Assembly (NCBI GenBank): GCA_033763355.1
Contig: JANRKT010000205.1
Span: forward strand, 1 to 18,167
Direction of reading: 5' to 3'
From: JANRKT01 sp033763355
GTDB lineage: Bacteria; Bacteroidota; Bacteroidia; Chitinophagales; Chitinophagaceae
DNA: 18,167 bases
In this document: positions 1 to 9,500 of the stretch, in pieces
Position numbering within the stretch: position 1 is the first letter of the stretch
Layout of the letters: the number at the start of each line of letters is the position of its first letter
The notes under the pieces: generated by a model
The model's database searches: none
Seen by the model: only the letters and a program-made list of their open reading frames with translations
Told to the model about the DNA's origin: nothing
Made by a program: the position numbers and the translations under genes

Positions 1-1895
1 AGGAAGTTTGTATTGTCTTCATCAAGGTGAAAATAAGTGATGAATTCGCCTTCGCCGCTGTTAGATGGTTTTATTGAAGTGATGTTATTTGAAGAAAACA
101 GTTGTACACGGTAGAGTTGCCCGAGCTGGGCTGTTCCAAAAAGAAATTGCTGGTTACTGCCGTTCTTTTTAGTCATACCCACCTGCCCGCCATCTCCTCC
201 AATCAGTATAAAATGGTCGTTGCTGTCGGGAAGGATACTGCCCAAGAAACCTGTCAGGTCCCTCAATGTTGTGGAATTATCCTGCGCCCCTCCAAAGTAA
301 TTTCTTGAACCTGTTGTGGGGTCAATGCCTACATGATAATATTGTATGGTTTGATACTGGCCGTCCAGAAGGTTCCATACAGGAGATGAAGCAGTGATAT
401 TATTGCATACTTCAAGACCGCCGTCACTTGCGGTAATTAAACGATTGGCATTTGAGGGATCAAAAGCCAGCAGGTGATAATCTACATGGCTGTTTCTTCC
501 CGGATCAGTAAAAGTGGTAGAGGTTTGGCCTCCTGCAAAAAGAACATTGTTCTGCGTGTTAAACCCGTCGGTTGAACGGAAGAGGCTTACTCCTCCTATC
601 ACAATGGTATTTGGGATATTGGGATGAACCGCAATGCTCATATCATAACCGCCCTGTATTTTAAAAAAAGTATTGGTGCTGCCATTGCGTTTGGCAATGA
701 GGTTTGCAGAAAGGTTGCTCCATACAAATGCAGGGTTTGTCATATCACACCTGAAAAGATCGGCTTCGGCTTCTGTTGTTGATTCGCTTTGCGTATTGTC
801 ATACATTACATATAAAATGTTCTGGTTTGAAGGTGCAAGGGCCAATATGCCTCTTCCCCAACCGGCTGTAAAATCACCCGAAACAGTAGTATTATTATAT
901 GCCCTCCATGCAGGAATTGAATCTGCCTGTCCCTGAACACCGCCTGCAATCCTTGTCCATGTGGCCGTATCACCTGTTGATGACATCCAAACACCCGCCA
1001 ATCCCCTGTCAGGATTTCGGCCACTTATGAATGCATATAATTTTGACCCAGCCTTGTTGATGATAATATCAGATATCCCTGCCAAAGCAGTTGAAGCGGT
1101 AGTGCTTCCCAACACAGTTGACCATGAAGAACCGGCATTGGTTGACCTGATGATGCGGCGGTGAGCAGCTGCATAAACATGACCATTAACCGGGTTTACT
1201 GCAAGGTTATAAACAAAATCAAAAGGGTTGTCAAAACCAAATGGGTCGCCGTTTGTGGTAGAAGTGAGTATCGTCCATGTAAGGCCGTTATCAGTAGATT
1301 TAAAAATCCCATTGCCATAAACAAATGCATTGGGATAAGCAGCAGACGAACCAACGGCTTCTCCTGTTCCTGCATACCATGTATCCTGAAAACCGGGCCG
1401 GGGATCCTGTGCAAAACAGCTTACTGCCCTTATTTCATTTACCGGATGTACAAATACCCAGGTTTGCCCTCCGTCAGTGCTCCTGAAGATACCGCCGTTA
1501 ACACCACCTGCAAGCATCACCCTGTTGCTGGTTCCATTGTAGCGCACATCAAAAGCAAGGGACCTGGTACGGCCGCCATTTTGACTCGGACCAACGGGTA
1601 TATAGGTATTGGCTACAGAAGGGCCCTGCAGGTTTTCGTTTTTAAAGGGAACAGTTTTTACCCATTCAAGTTCCTGCTGCCTTATGCCTTCCGGTATTAT
1701 GCCTGTTTTGGGGTTGCGGAGAAGTTTCCATTCATATTCCGCCCTCCTTTTTCCGCCTTCTTCCTGCTCAGGTTGGCCTGTATCAATAAGGAAACTTTTT
1801 TTTGAGAAAGACGGTTTGCGGGAAAGATGCAATGTGCTGATACCTGCTATACATAAAAGTATAAGCAGAACAGGATAGTGTTTTCTGTTGATCAT
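1..1895 (-). CDS. Secreted Asp-box (BNR/sortilin-like) beta-propeller protein, C-terminus outside window
   Basis: The minus strand is open from an ATG at 1895 to the window edge, giving 631 codons without a stop, so only the N-terminal part is seen. Residues about 7-22 are hydrophobic after a short basic start (MINRKHYP), which looks like an export signal or anchor. Asp-box motifs (S-x-D-x-G-x-x-W) are clear as STDGGQTW near residue 139 and STDNGLTW near 200. A variant, STNAGSSW, lies near 251 and a weaker copy further on. These repeats mark blades of sialidase- or VPS10/sortilin-like beta-propellers. No catalytic sialidase residues can be assigned, so an enzyme function should not be assumed. 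In Bacteroidota such proteins usually end in a T9SS sorting domain, which would lie off the left edge. It follows the secreted protease gene on the same strand after about 240 bases. The fold is fairly certain and the role is unknown. Confidence 0.85.
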   Translation of the reverse strand, partial: MINRKHYPVLLILLCIAGISTLHLSRKPSFSKKSFLIDTGQPEQEEGGKRRAEYEWKLLRNPKTGIIPEGIRQQELEWVKTVPFKNENLQGPSVANTYIPVGPSQNGGRTRSLAFDVRYNGTSNRVMLAGGVNGGIFRSTDGGQTWVFVHPVNEIRAVSCFAQDPRPGFQDTWYAGTGEAVGSSAAYPNAFVYGNGIFKSTDNGLTWTILTSTTNGDPFGFDNPFDFVYNLAVNPVNGHVYAAAHRRIIRSTNAGSSWSTVLGSTTASTALAGISDIIINKAGSKLYAFISGRNPDRGLAGVWMSSTGDTATWTRIAGGVQGQADSIPAWRAYNNTTVSGDFTAGWGRGILALAPSNQNILYVMYDNTQSESTTEAEADLFRCDMTNPAFVWSNLSANLIAKRNGSTNTFFKIQGGYDMSIAVHPNIPNTIVIGGVSLFRSTDGFNTQNNVLFAGGQTSTTFTDPGRNSHVDYHLLAFDPSNANRLITASDGGLEVCNNITASSPVWNLLDGQYQTIQYYHVGIDPTTGSRNYFGGAQDNSTTLRDLTGFLGSILPDSNDHFILIGGDGGQVGMTKKNGSNQQFLFGTAQLGQLYRVQLFSSNNITSIKPSNSGEGEFITYFHLDEDNTNF

Positions 1896-2044
1896 GGATG
1901 TTGAAATGCTTATTTGGTAAGGCAAGGAAAATAAAAAAACAGGTATTGCGAAAAAGAAACCGGCCATTCTTCTATCCCCCGATACCTCATTCTTTTAAAA
2001 TGCTGCCCTGTTACCTGTTAATACGCAAAATAATATTATTAAGT

Positions 2045-2097
2045 TTTTCCCCCGTGATGATGAAATTGTTTTACGCTTTCATGCAAAACGGGGAAAA
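2045..2097 (-). terminator. Imperfect two-part hairpin downstream of the protease gene
   Basis: Arms at 2045-2055 (TTTTCCCCCGT) and 2088-2097 (ACGGGGAAAA) pair with one bulged base. Inside them ATGAAA at 2060-2065 pairs with TTTCAT at 2077-2082. The structure begins 38 bases past the protease stop codon and could end its transcript. On the minus strand it is followed by AT-rich sequence containing a 12-base palindrome (AATAATATTATT, 2029-2040), not by a clean U run, so a terminator role is only a possibility. Nothing else is recognisable in the 1896-2134 gap; I see no full promoter for the downstream gene. Confidence 0.35.
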
Positions 2098-2134
2098 TGA
2101 TATAAACAATCTGCTGATATGTTTCGTCAGGTGG

Positions 2135-5100
2135 TTACCTCACCACCAGTTTCTTTGTGTAATTGATGTTGTTGTGGTTTACTTTAAGCAGGTAGATACC
2201 AGGGGCCAGCCTGCCATCCAATTCTATCTGCTTATTGAATTTTCCGATGAAACCGGGATAAGTTTCCCTGTGCAATTCCTGCCCCAGCATATTCGTAATG
2301 TTAATGGTAAGGGTTGCTTTTTTATTTATATTAAACTCCATAAAGAATTTACCGTTGCTGGGATTGGGGAGCACCTTAAGGCCGATTTGTGCGGGGTCAA
2401 CATTGGGAACAGCAGTGACAGTAATGTTCAGCTCATTGGATGATAATGAACAGCCGGTGGCAGTTGTTACTGTTGTTTTGTATGTGCCTGTTTGTGTGGC
2501 CACATGGGTTTGGCCTGTAGCGCCTGCAATTTCAATACCGTTCAGCAACCATTGGTTTCCGGCTGCACTGCTGCTGGTTAATGTTGTGCCCGCAGCGGTG
2601 ATTGATGGCGCAGTGGCAGTAGTAGCCACAACAGTGGTTCTGGCGCTGGGACATTTGCCAAGGCGTATGCCCACATCATAAAAGAAATAATAGAACCGCT
2701 GGAAAAAGTTAGGGTCAGTTGCACTGGTGGCGCTGTTGCCTGTAAAAGAGATTACACCCGGTATGCTTGCCGGATATGGATTTGCAGCGATGTTGTTATT
2801 CCGGAATATGGTTGCCCCGTCTTCGCAAATGGTAATTATTGCGTGGTTCCCCGCAGTTGGAACGGGCAGGTTCAGCAGGAAAACTGCTCCGCTGTCTGCC
2901 GGGTCATTTCCTGTTTGTGCACCTGGTTGGGGTGTCGGGTCTGTTGCGTATGCATTGATGAATGTACTTGATATCGGGATATAAGAAAAAGAACCATCGG
3001 GGTTTACCTCAACAATATCGGCAACAATAAAAGTTATCTTTCCGGGGTTGCCGATATATAACCTGGCTGTTTCAATAACCAGCGGTTGTGTATTGGTAAA
3101 GTTCATGTAGTTTCCTGCAAAAGCATTATAACCGCCTTCGGTAAAGGCAAGTTTATTTACAGGCCCAAGTTTAGCGTTCAAATCATTTTTACCAACATAA
3201 TAGGTTTTATCTGCCTTAATAACGGCAGTAGAAGTACTGGTGCCTGCAGCAATAGGTTTAATTGCATTGGCGGAATCGTACCATAAAAATACATCGCCTG
3301 ATGTAGCGGTTGCCCTCAGCAAAACACTGTTGCCACATATTTCAGCAAGTCCCGACGGGGCTGTTTCTGCATTGCCGATAACAGCGTCAGCGCTCAACTG
3401 GTTATTGGCTGTATTCTGGTCGCCGGTTAGGTTAACCTGTGCAGTTATGTTATAAGTTGTGCCTGCCAGTGAAGCAAACGGTGTTTGAAACGTATATAAC
3501 ACTTCTTCGTAACCACGGATGCTGTCTTTAAATACTGCATTTAATGTGGCAATGGTAGTGGCCCCGGATTTTACAGTTGCGCTAACAGGCACGTTTACTT
3601 TACCTGCAGCCCCGAAGTTTTTAATTACCACCGAAACATACTGCTTGGCATAGGCGCAGTTTGTGGCTTCGGGCGTCACCACTTCTGATACGCCCAGGTC
3701 GTTTGAGGGGGCCACAACCTGTATCCTGTAATCCTGTGTTTCTCCCCTTGTGTATGTGCCGCAGGGTGTAACAATTGCAGAGTCATTTGTTTCCTGTAAA
3801 ACAATTCGGAGTATAGCATAATTGCCGGTAGTCAGCCCCGGTGGTATAGTTGCATTGGTTGTAAAGGTTCCATTACCATTAATCAATCCGCTCGGTGCAA
3901 TTTTTTCTCCTGCATCTGTAAAATCGCCATCATTGTTAAAATCAATAAAAGCCTTTACCACTCTGGTGACATTTGTAGCATCGCAACTGCCTGTTTTTAC
4001 AAAAAGCGGAACAGTTGAATTGGTTTCTATGTTTGCTGTGAAACTTTTGTAGTCGGTATAAACAGTACAGCCCGCAGGGTTTGCTTTTTGAAGCGAACCA
4101 AAGGAAACACTGTCTATCCTTGCACCGGCATTACTGGTTGCCGAAGATGCACAATAAGCCTGCCCGCCAACGCCGCTAACAATAAGCGAATAAGCCTGTG
4201 ATCCCCTTTGTAAAACACTTTTGTGGGTTACTTCAATGGTGTATGTTTCTCCGGGCACGGCATCCGGCACTTCAATTTTTTCAACGTTGTCAGTTATGTT
4301 ATCTCCTTTTGTGGCAGGGTTAGCAGGTCCTGCAGGGTCTAACCTCCATGGCAGGTAAGTGGTGGTTCCTTTTTTAACCCGTAAATCCAAATCGTGAACC
4401 AGTTTTTTTGCAGGATTATTGAGTATGCTCACTGTTTCAACAGCCCCTTTCGGATCGGTCCAGCAAATGGTAACCACAAGGGGGCCTTTGCCGGATGCAA
4501 CTACCGGAATGGAGTACGTTGCACTGTTGTTTAAAACGTTTTCCTGTATAAGCTGGTCTGTATTGTTAGATGTAATTACCGATGCTGCTTTTACCATATT
4601 AATCAGGCCCCAGCCGAATTGATAATCCGGGCCGGGTGCACCACCGGATTCATCTGCTGTGTGAATAATGATCCCCTTTAATGTTGCAGACCTCAGGAAT
4701 GCACCGGCATGTAATTTTGAATAATGCTCCTGCAATAAAAAAACAGAACCTGCGGCTGCAGGCGAAGCCATGGAAGTACCACTCTGGAAAGCGTAAGAAT
4801 TGTCAGATGCATCAACAGATGATAATACTTCGACACCGTTTGTTACTACATCGGGCTTAATGCGGCCGTCATCAGTAGGTCCCCAACTGCTGAAAGAGGT
4901 CATTTGCACATCTTCGGCCCTGCTGTAACCGGAAGGAATAGGAAATACAGCCCCTACAGTAAGTATATTTTTTGAATTAGCATAAGTTGAAAGGGTTTCA
5001 TACGAATCATTGCTGCTTATACCTGCCGGTCTTTGTCCAGAACTAACCATTTGCCCGCTTTCGTTAAACCGCCAATAATCTTCACCCACATCAGGGCCTG

Positions 5101-5908
5101 TTTCACCCCTGTTGTTCCCCGCGGCTTTTACTATTAAATAATGGGGTGCGAGGTATGCAATAGAGTCCCACATCTGGGCTTCGTTGGAGTAGTAACCAAA
5201 TTTATAATCCTCAGTAGTATTTGCCTGTCCCCAGAATTCCCACCTGTTCTGGTCTTCATTAAACTGCCATCCTGCAAGTGCGCCGTAAGAATGGTTTGAT
5301 ACAAGAAGAGAATCTGATTCATTAAGCATTTCAGAAAGATGGCTGTTGAAATCATAAGCAAGCACTTGCTGTATTCCAAATGCCATTCCTTTTGCTGCGG
5401 GGTTTATTCCTGTTGAGGCAAGTATGCCGCCTACGTGGGTGCTGTGGTCTGATGTGGCAGCGGGGTTATCGCGTTGCGCAATCCTGCCGTTCAGTTCAAC
5501 ATGTGTTCCCCTTATCCTGCCGCCATCCCATATTCCAAGTCGCCCTTTCAGGTTAGCCCCTGAACCGCTTAGATTAAGGCCGGTACTTCCGCCTGCCCAC
5601 AGTTGATTGGTGCGTATAGTAGCTGCAGAACGAATGGTGCTGATGGTGGCTACATAAAGCGGGTAACCCATGGGGTCGGTTCCGGAAAGAACAGCTATCC
5701 TGCCATTCTTCCCCTTTATGGTCATGGGCCATTTTTTTTCTTCAACAAGTTTCATCAGTTGCTGAAAATCGGTCTTTTCTTTTTGTGCCTGGATGACAGC
5801 AGCATTTTTTAGTATATCCGATCTGGTAATGGTTTGTGCAATCAGGCTTCCGCCTGCATCTGTAAGACATACCAGCAGCACTACTATTGGTGTTCTGAGA
5901 TTAAACAT
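2135..5908 (-). CDS. Secreted S8 (subtilisin-like) serine protease with GEVED and T9SS sorting domains
   Basis: 1257 residues, complete. Residues about 5-24 form a hydrophobic signal peptide. A subtilisin fold follows. The likely catalytic residues are Asp128 (in GIWDGG), His158 (in DHSTHVGG, where the usual motif is HGTHVAG), oxyanion Asn265 (AAGNN) and Ser379 (SGTSMASP), in the canonical S8 order. Residues about 460-580 resemble the beta-sandwich that often follows bacterial S8 domains. A GEVED domain spans about 650-731, with an FNNDGDF acidic loop and GETQDY at its end. An adhesion-like beta domain (CARDB-like) lies at about 737-850. The last 75-80 residues match a T9SS type A sorting domain: LPNPSNGKF at its start, APGIYLL near the end, and a basic KKLVVR terminus. 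The product is therefore predicted to cross the outer membrane by T9SS and to be released or anchored at the surface. It likely digests extracellular protein; the substrate is unknown. Confidence 0.93.
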   Translation of the reverse strand: MFNLRTPIVVLLVCLTDAGGSLIAQTITRSDILKNAAVIQAQKEKTDFQQLMKLVEEKKWPMTIKGKNGRIAVLSGTDPMGYPLYVATISTIRSAATIRTNQLWAGGSTGLNLSGSGANLKGRLGIWDGGRIRGTHVELNGRIAQRDNPAATSDHSTHVGGILASTGINPAAKGMAFGIQQVLAYDFNSHLSEMLNESDSLLVSNHSYGALAGWQFNEDQNRWEFWGQANTTEDYKFGYYSNEAQMWDSIAYLAPHYLIVKAAGNNRGETGPDVGEDYWRFNESGQMVSSGQRPAGISSNDSYETLSTYANSKNILTVGAVFPIPSGYSRAEDVQMTSFSSWGPTDDGRIKPDVVTNGVEVLSSVDASDNSYAFQSGTSMASPAAAGSVFLLQEHYSKLHAGAFLRSATLKGIIIHTADESGGAPGPDYQFGWGLINMVKAASVITSNNTDQLIQENVLNNSATYSIPVVASGKGPLVVTICWTDPKGAVETVSILNNPAKKLVHDLDLRVKKGTTTYLPWRLDPAGPANPATKGDNITDNVEKIEVPDAVPGETYTIEVTHKSVLQRGSQAYSLIVSGVGGQAYCASSATSNAGARIDSVSFGSLQKANPAGCTVYTDYKSFTANIETNSTVPLFVKTGSCDATNVTRVVKAFIDFNNDGDFTDAGEKIAPSGLINGNGTFTTNATIPPGLTTGNYAILRIVLQETNDSAIVTPCGTYTRGETQDYRIQVVAPSNDLGVSEVVTPEATNCAYAKQYVSVVIKNFGAAGKVNVPVSATVKSGATTIATLNAVFKDSIRGYEEVLYTFQTPFASLAGTTYNITAQVNLTGDQNTANNQLSADAVIGNAETAPSGLAEICGNSVLLRATATSGDVFLWYDSANAIKPIAAGTSTSTAVIKADKTYYVGKNDLNAKLGPVNKLAFTEGGYNAFAGNYMNFTNTQPLVIETARLYIGNPGKITFIVADIVEVNPDGSFSYIPISSTFINAYATDPTPQPGAQTGNDPADSGAVFLLNLPVPTAGNHAIITICEDGATIFRNNNIAANPYPASIPGVISFTGNSATSATDPNFFQRFYYFFYDVGIRLGKCPSARTTVVATTATAPSITAAGTTLTSSSAAGNQWLLNGIEIAGATGQTHVATQTGTYKTTVTTATGCSLSSNELNITVTAVPNVDPAQIGLKVLPNPSNGKFFMEFNINKKATLTINITNMLGQELHRETYPGFIGKFNKQIELDGRLAPGIYLLKVNHNNINYTKKLVVR

Positions 5909-5998
5909 GTTAATTATTTGAGTACAGTTAAAAAACGGTTATTTAAAATATAAAGTTGCCGAAAGAAATATAAATTTAACTATAAAGTGCTGACAGAA
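5909..5998. promoter_or_regulatory. Divergent intergenic region of protease gene and small exported protein gene
   Basis: This 90-base, strongly AT-rich gap must hold promoters for both divergent genes. On the plus strand TAAATTTA (5971-5978) is one base off the Bacteroidota -7 consensus TAnnTTTG. On the minus strand TATATTTC (complement of 5965-5972) is also one base off. The two candidate elements overlap. Neither has a TTG at the expected -33 distance, so the assignment is tentative. Confidence 0.3.
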
Positions 5999-6448
5999 AT
6001 GAAAAAAAATATCCTTCCCATCGCCTGTTTTTTCCTGTTTATAACACTGAGTTCATTTACATTCTGTAAACGGCAGGGCATCCGTGGACATGTGTACCTT
6101 ATAAAAGGAAACCAGATGCCATCCCCGGACAGGAAGCCATCAGCCCCCCGCGGTTTAAAAACAACTGTTTATGTTTATGAGCTCACAAGCCTGGGCCAGG
6201 TTAAACAGGTGCAGGGTACTTCTTTTTATGAATCTGTAGGGACTAAGCTGATAAAAGAAGTGATGCCTGATGAAAACGGTTATTTTAAAATAAGGCTTAA
6301 CCCCGGACAATATTCACTTTTTATTAAGAAAGACAATCTTTTTTACGCCAACCTGTTTGATGATAAAAACAACATCTGCCCCGTAAAAGTTGAAAAAGGA
6401 GGTTTTACAGAGATAGATATACGGGCAGATTATGATGCTGTTTACTGA
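5999..6448 (+). CDS. Small exported protein of unknown function, carboxypeptidase-regulatory-like fold suspected
   Basis: 149 residues when started at the ATG at 5999. An in-frame GTG at 5987 would add four residues, but the ATG start places a Lys-Lys-Lys-Asn head directly before the hydrophobic segment, as in a signal peptide (residues about 4-21). A Cys follows at the end of this segment (SFTFC). The residues before it do not fit a good lipobox, so lipoprotein status is doubtful. The mature part has a beta-rich pattern: GIRGHVY, then a polar stretch, GYFKIRLNPGQYSLFIK, and a closing FTEIDIRADYDAVY. This resembles the carboxypeptidase-regulatory-like (transthyretin-type) beta-sandwich seen in many Bacteroidota envelope proteins. 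I know no biochemical function. It is divergent from the secreted protease and about 100 bases upstream of mfd, which has its own promoter, so a functional link to mfd is unlikely. Confidence 0.8.
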   Translation: MKKNILPIACFFLFITLSSFTFCKRQGIRGHVYLIKGNQMPSPDRKPSAPRGLKTTVYVYELTSLGQVKQVQGTSFYESVGTKLIKEVMPDENGYFKIRLNPGQYSLFIKKDNLFYANLFDDKNNICPVKVEKGGFTEIDIRADYDAVY

Positions 6449-6480
6449 TTTTTAGCTTGTGCAAATACAGTCATATCACT

Positions 6481-6513
6481 TTTGACCTGCTTCAGGTTTA
6501 CAGCGTATATTTG
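6481..6513 (+). promoter_or_regulatory. Bacteroidota-type promoter of mfd
   Basis: TTTG at 6481-6484 (-33 element) and TATATTTG at 6506-6513 (-7 element, exact match to TAnnTTTG) are separated by 21 bases, within the usual range for the primary sigma factor of Bacteroidota. Transcription would start near 6519-6522 and leave a leader of about 30 bases. That leader carries a purine-rich GGAGAGG (6534-6540) ahead of the mfd ATG at 6552. Confidence 0.7.
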
Positions 6514-6551
6514 CACTCCGGTAAAAAGTAACGGGAGAGGAAAAACGGCGA

Positions 6552-9500
6552 ATGAATCTGCAGGTGTTGCTGGACAGGTATCTGAATGACCCCCGCACTT
6601 TACAGGTAGCGGAAAGGATTGTATTGCCTTCCCCGCAAAAAATTTTCCTTAAAAACCTGCATGGCAGCTCTCCCCAATTTGTTTTTGCGGCTGTTTACAG
6701 GCATGAGCATGCTGCTCATTTAAACCACCTCATCATCCTCAATGATGCTGAAGAGGCCGCTTACTTTCATAATACCATAGAAAACCTTACACAGGCCATT
6801 GACCTTTTTTATTTTCCGTCATCTTTTAAAAACAGGAAAAACTTCAGCCTGCTCAACAGCAGCCATGTAATGCTGCGTACAGAAACATTAACGAGGTTAA
6901 GTGCGGGAGGGAATAAAAAGATTATTGTTACTTATCCTGAAGCCCTTTTTGAAAAGGTAGTATTGCCCAAAACACTTTCGGCAAACATGATCCTGATTAA
7001 AGCGGGGGATACGCTGAATGTTGATGAGGTGCTTTCAAAATTTGTGGACTATGGTTTTGAACGTGCCGATTTTGTTTACGAACCCGGCCAGTTTGCAGTA
7101 AGGGGAGGGATACTGGATATTTATTCTTTCGGTAATGAAAAACCATACCGTATTGAATTGTTTGGTAACGATGTGGATTCGATAAGGATATTTGACCCGG
7201 AAACACAATTGAGCGAAAGAAAACTGCTGCAGGTAACCATTATCCCTAATGTAGAAACGCAGTTTGAAGAAGAAGATAAAATATCACTGCCTGAATACCT
7301 GCCGGCAAATACCATTGTGTGGATGAAGGACTGGGATGTGATAAAAGAAGCTTTGCTTACTGAAGAGGAAGATATGGAGTTGTTCCTGCAGCGCCCCGAG
7401 CATTCTGCACACGATGAAGCGCAACAGCAAAAAAAGGAAATAAGGGAAGATGATTTTGTAAAAGCCTCGCAAATAGAAGAGCAGTTAAGACAAAGGCATA
7501 TTATTGAATTCGGATATACTTCTCAGTTTAACGACGGAAAGGATGAAGATGCCCGTGTCCGTGATCTATCGTCAGTTATCCCTTATTCAACCAAAGAACA
7601 ACCTGCATTTAACAGGCAGTTTGACCTTTTAATTAAAGATTTAAAAAGCCACGAGAAGAAACAATTTCAGATATATCTATTTGCAGAAAACCCAAAGCAG
7701 CTTGAAAGGCTTCACAGCATCTTTGCTGAACTGCCTGCAGGCCCCGGCGGAAAAAACGAGATTCATTTCACTCCCGTGCCCATCGCCATTCACGAAGGGT
7801 TTATTGATGAAGACCTGAAACTGGTCTGCTATACCGACCACCAGGTATTTCAGCGTTACCACAAATACAAGGTAAAGCAGGCTTATAATAAAAGCAAAGC
7901 TTTAACGCTGCGTGCACTGAGGGAACTGCAACCGGGGGATTATGTGGTGCATATTGACCATGGGGTGGGGGTGTACAGTGGTTTGCAAAAAATTGAATCA
8001 AACGGCAGATTGCAGGAAGCGGTAAGGATTATTTATAAAGACAATGACATACTCTATGTCAACATCAACTCGCTGCATAAAATTTCAAAATATACCGGTA
8101 AAGAAGGGAGCGTACCCAAAGTAAATAAAATAGGCAGCGATGCATGGGCAAGGTTAAAAGAAAGGACTAAAACCAAAGTAAAGGAAATTGCTTTTGACCT
8201 TATTAAACTCTATGCGCAACGCAAGGCACAGCCTGGTTTTGCACACAGTGCGGATAACTACATGCAGACAGAACTGGAAGCTTCATTTATTTTTGAAGAT
8301 ACCCCCGATCAAAGTAAAGTAACAGCAGATGTAAAAAAAGATATGGAGAACCCTCATCCCATGGACCGTTTGGTTTGCGGAGATGTGGGCTTCGGCAAAA
8401 CGGAAATCGGCATACGTGCCGCTTTTAAAACCTGTCTTGACGGGAGGCAGGCTGCCATTCTTGTCCCTACCACCATTCTCGCTTTTCAGCATTATAAAAC
8501 TTTCAGTGACAGGCTTAAGGATTTTCCGGTTACCATTGATTATGTGAACCGCTTTAAATCTTCAAAAGAAAAAAAGGAAACGCTGAAAAAACTTGCCGAA
8601 GGTAAAATTGATATCATTATCGGTACCCATGCTTTAATCGGTAAAGAAGTTCAGTTTAAAGATCTTGGTTTATTAATAATTGATGAAGAACAAAAATTCG
8701 GCGTGGGGCACAAAGAAAAAATAAAAACACTTAAAACCACTGTGGATTGCCTTACGCTTACTGCAACGCCCATACCAAGAACACTGCAGTTCAGTTTAAT
8801 GGGGGCAAGGGATTTAAGCATCATCAATACGCCGCCGCCCAACCGCCAGCCCATTCAAACAGAGCTGCAGGTCTATCATGAAGATGCCATCCGTGATGCC
8901 ATTTATTTTGAAACCGAAAGGGGCGGGCAGGTTTTTTTCATACACAACCGGGTACAGGGCTTGCCGGAGATGGCCGCAATTATACAGGGATTATGCCCTG
9001 ATCTTAGTATCGGCTTTGCACACGGCCAGCTGGAAGGCCATGAACTGGAAGAACGCATCCTTGCTTTTATTGATAAAAAATACGATGTACTGGTATGCAC
9101 CAATATTGTGGAAAGCGGTGTTGACATTCCTAATGTAAACACCATTATTGTAAACAATGCACACCAGTTTGGCCTGAGCGACCTGCACCAATTGAGGGGC
9201 CGGGTAGGGCGCAGCAATAAAAAAGCATTCTGCTATTTGTTGTCCCCGCCATTAAGCACATTGCCTTCAGACAGCCGTAAACGTTTACAAACATTGGAGC
9301 AGCACAGCGAACTGGGCAGCGGTTTCCAGATTGCCATGCGGGACCTTGACATACGTGGCGCAGGAAATTTACTGGGCGGGGAACAAAGCGGATTTATGGT
9401 GGAGATTGGTTTTGAAATGTACCAGAAAGTGCTGGATGAAGCGATACGTGAACTGAAGCGTACATCCTTCCGTGAATTGTTTAAAGATGAAATTTCAAAA

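Noticed and set aside
1161..1805. Open frame of 214 codons on the plus strand
   Set aside because: It lies wholly antisense to the Asp-box protein, whose minus-strand frame has clear motifs and runs unbroken from 1895. The plus-strand translation has no family features.
2029..2040. 12-base palindrome AATAATATTATT as an operator
   Set aside because: It is pure A/T in an AT-rich gap; such palindromes arise easily by chance and there is no second copy.
1898..2443. Open frame of 181 codons on the plus strand
   Set aside because: It overlaps the T9SS sorting domain of the protease on the other strand, has no recognisable domain, and reads as a shadow of low-stop codon usage.
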